From Candidatus Dormiibacter sp. (GTDB taxonomy: Bacteria; Chloroflexota; Dormibacteria; UBA8260), in assembly GCA_025450495.1 (NCBI GenBank), contig JANWHI010000077.1:1-28503 (forward strand): a DNA stretch of 28,503 bases. Reading direction: 5' to 3'. How positions within the stretch are numbered: the stretch's first letter is position 1; every line of letters begins with the position of its first letter. Positions 28,230 through 28,503 of this stretch are shown one piece after another. The notes beneath the pieces are model-generated. The model was not told where the DNA came from. It worked only from the letters and a program-made list of their open reading frames with translations, and did not search any database. The position numbers and the translations under genes are program-made.

Positions 28230-28503
28230 TCAGGTGGCGGGGCGGGGCAGCAGCCGTCGCAGCGCCAGCAGGGCGACGACGGTGGCGAGCAGCGCCGCCG
28301 CGGCGATGCCCAGCCAGCGCAGGTAGAGCGCGGAGTCCGTGTACACCGGTGGCGCGGGGAACGACTGGAGGTGGTGCACGTACATCCCCCGGTCGGTGGC
28401 CGCGTACAGCGCTTTCGCGGCCGGGTCGGTGGCGAGGCCGAGCACGTTCTCGGGCAGGCCGGGGTCGGCGCGGATCCAGTCGTCGCCACCGTCGTTGCTG
28501 AGC
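28230..28503 (-). CDS. BNR/Ycf48-like repeat protein with C-terminal membrane anchor, 3' part only
   Basis: The last 90 residues of a larger protein that continues beyond the right edge. The visible part starts LSNDGGDDWIRADPGLPENV, a BNR/sialidase-like turn (S-x-DGG-x-x-W), followed by LGLATDPAAKALYAATDRGM, which is another blade, and a single membrane segment WLGIAAAALLATVVALLALRRLL at the end with a basic tail RPAT. This is a beta-propeller exposed outside and anchored by its C-terminus. The frame remains open to position 28503. The family is inferred from the repeat pattern only; the protein's role is unknown. Confidence 0.7.
   Translation of the reverse strand, partial: LSNDGGDDWIRADPGLPENVLGLATDPAAKALYAATDRGMYVHHLQSFPAPPVYTDSALYLRWLGIAAAALLATVVALLALRRLLPRPAT

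Overview
The window is about 28.5 kb of very GC-rich, densely coded bacterial chromosome holding about 30 protein genes, two of them cut by the window edges. I see no rRNA, complete tRNA, CRISPR array, insertion sequence, integrase or replication origin. Gene content (PadR/DrrAB-type ABC genes, NarL-type two-component pair, ResB/CcsA cytochrome c maturation) and frequent leaderless promoters (a TANNNT -10 box ending about 6-10 nt before the start codon) suggest an actinobacterium or a high-GC relative on the Chloroflexota/Dormibacterota side. This placement is an inference; no phylogenetic marker was tested.

Layout. 1-1910 (minus): padR regulator, ABC ATPase and ABC-2 permease (cut by the left edge), a DrrAB-like drug-efflux operon. 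1973-2595 (minus): an intact vapBC toxin-antitoxin pair with a perfect palindrome at its promoter. 2661-3254 (plus): YdeI/OmpD-associated-like protein. 3280-5534 (minus): purB-purC. 5655-6942 (minus): SnoaL-like protein and NmrA-like NAD(P)-binding protein, divergent from a tetR gene (6995-7648) across a clear inverted repeat. 7818-8102: small monooxygenase-like protein. 8221-8635: a broken second toxin-antitoxin locus in which an AbrB-type antitoxin runs directly into the C-terminal part of a PIN toxin. 8692-9201 (minus): TPR protein, divergent from an orphan VirD4/TraG-like ATPase (9270-11018) followed by a PRC-barrel-like protein. 11414-12673 (minus): a large uncharacterised protein. 12975-14602: CBS/zinc-ribbon protein translationally coupled to citrate synthase.

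14589-20167 (minus) reads as one tightly packed unit, in transcription order: TlpA-like thioredoxin lipoprotein, ResB, CcsA (system II cytochrome c maturation), YtcJ-type amidohydrolase, a protein made of three tandem copies of a small domain, and a GNAT acetyltransferase. Divergent from it, 20283-23790 (plus) encodes four membrane or exported proteins: two polytopic membrane proteins, a membrane-anchored Ig-like protein and a histidine-rich membrane-anchored protein with a YHIHAHL motif. A nucleoside-phosphorylase-like gene follows (23818-24453), then a second ABC ATPase/permease pair (24550-26312), a histidine kinase/response regulator pair (26373-28219), and the 3' end of a BNR-repeat-like membrane protein (cut by the right edge).

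The observations most worth following are the predominance of leaderless promoters, the antitoxin-to-toxin deletion junction at about 8383, the triple-repeat protein inside the cytochrome c unit, and the four-gene envelope cluster divergent from that unit.
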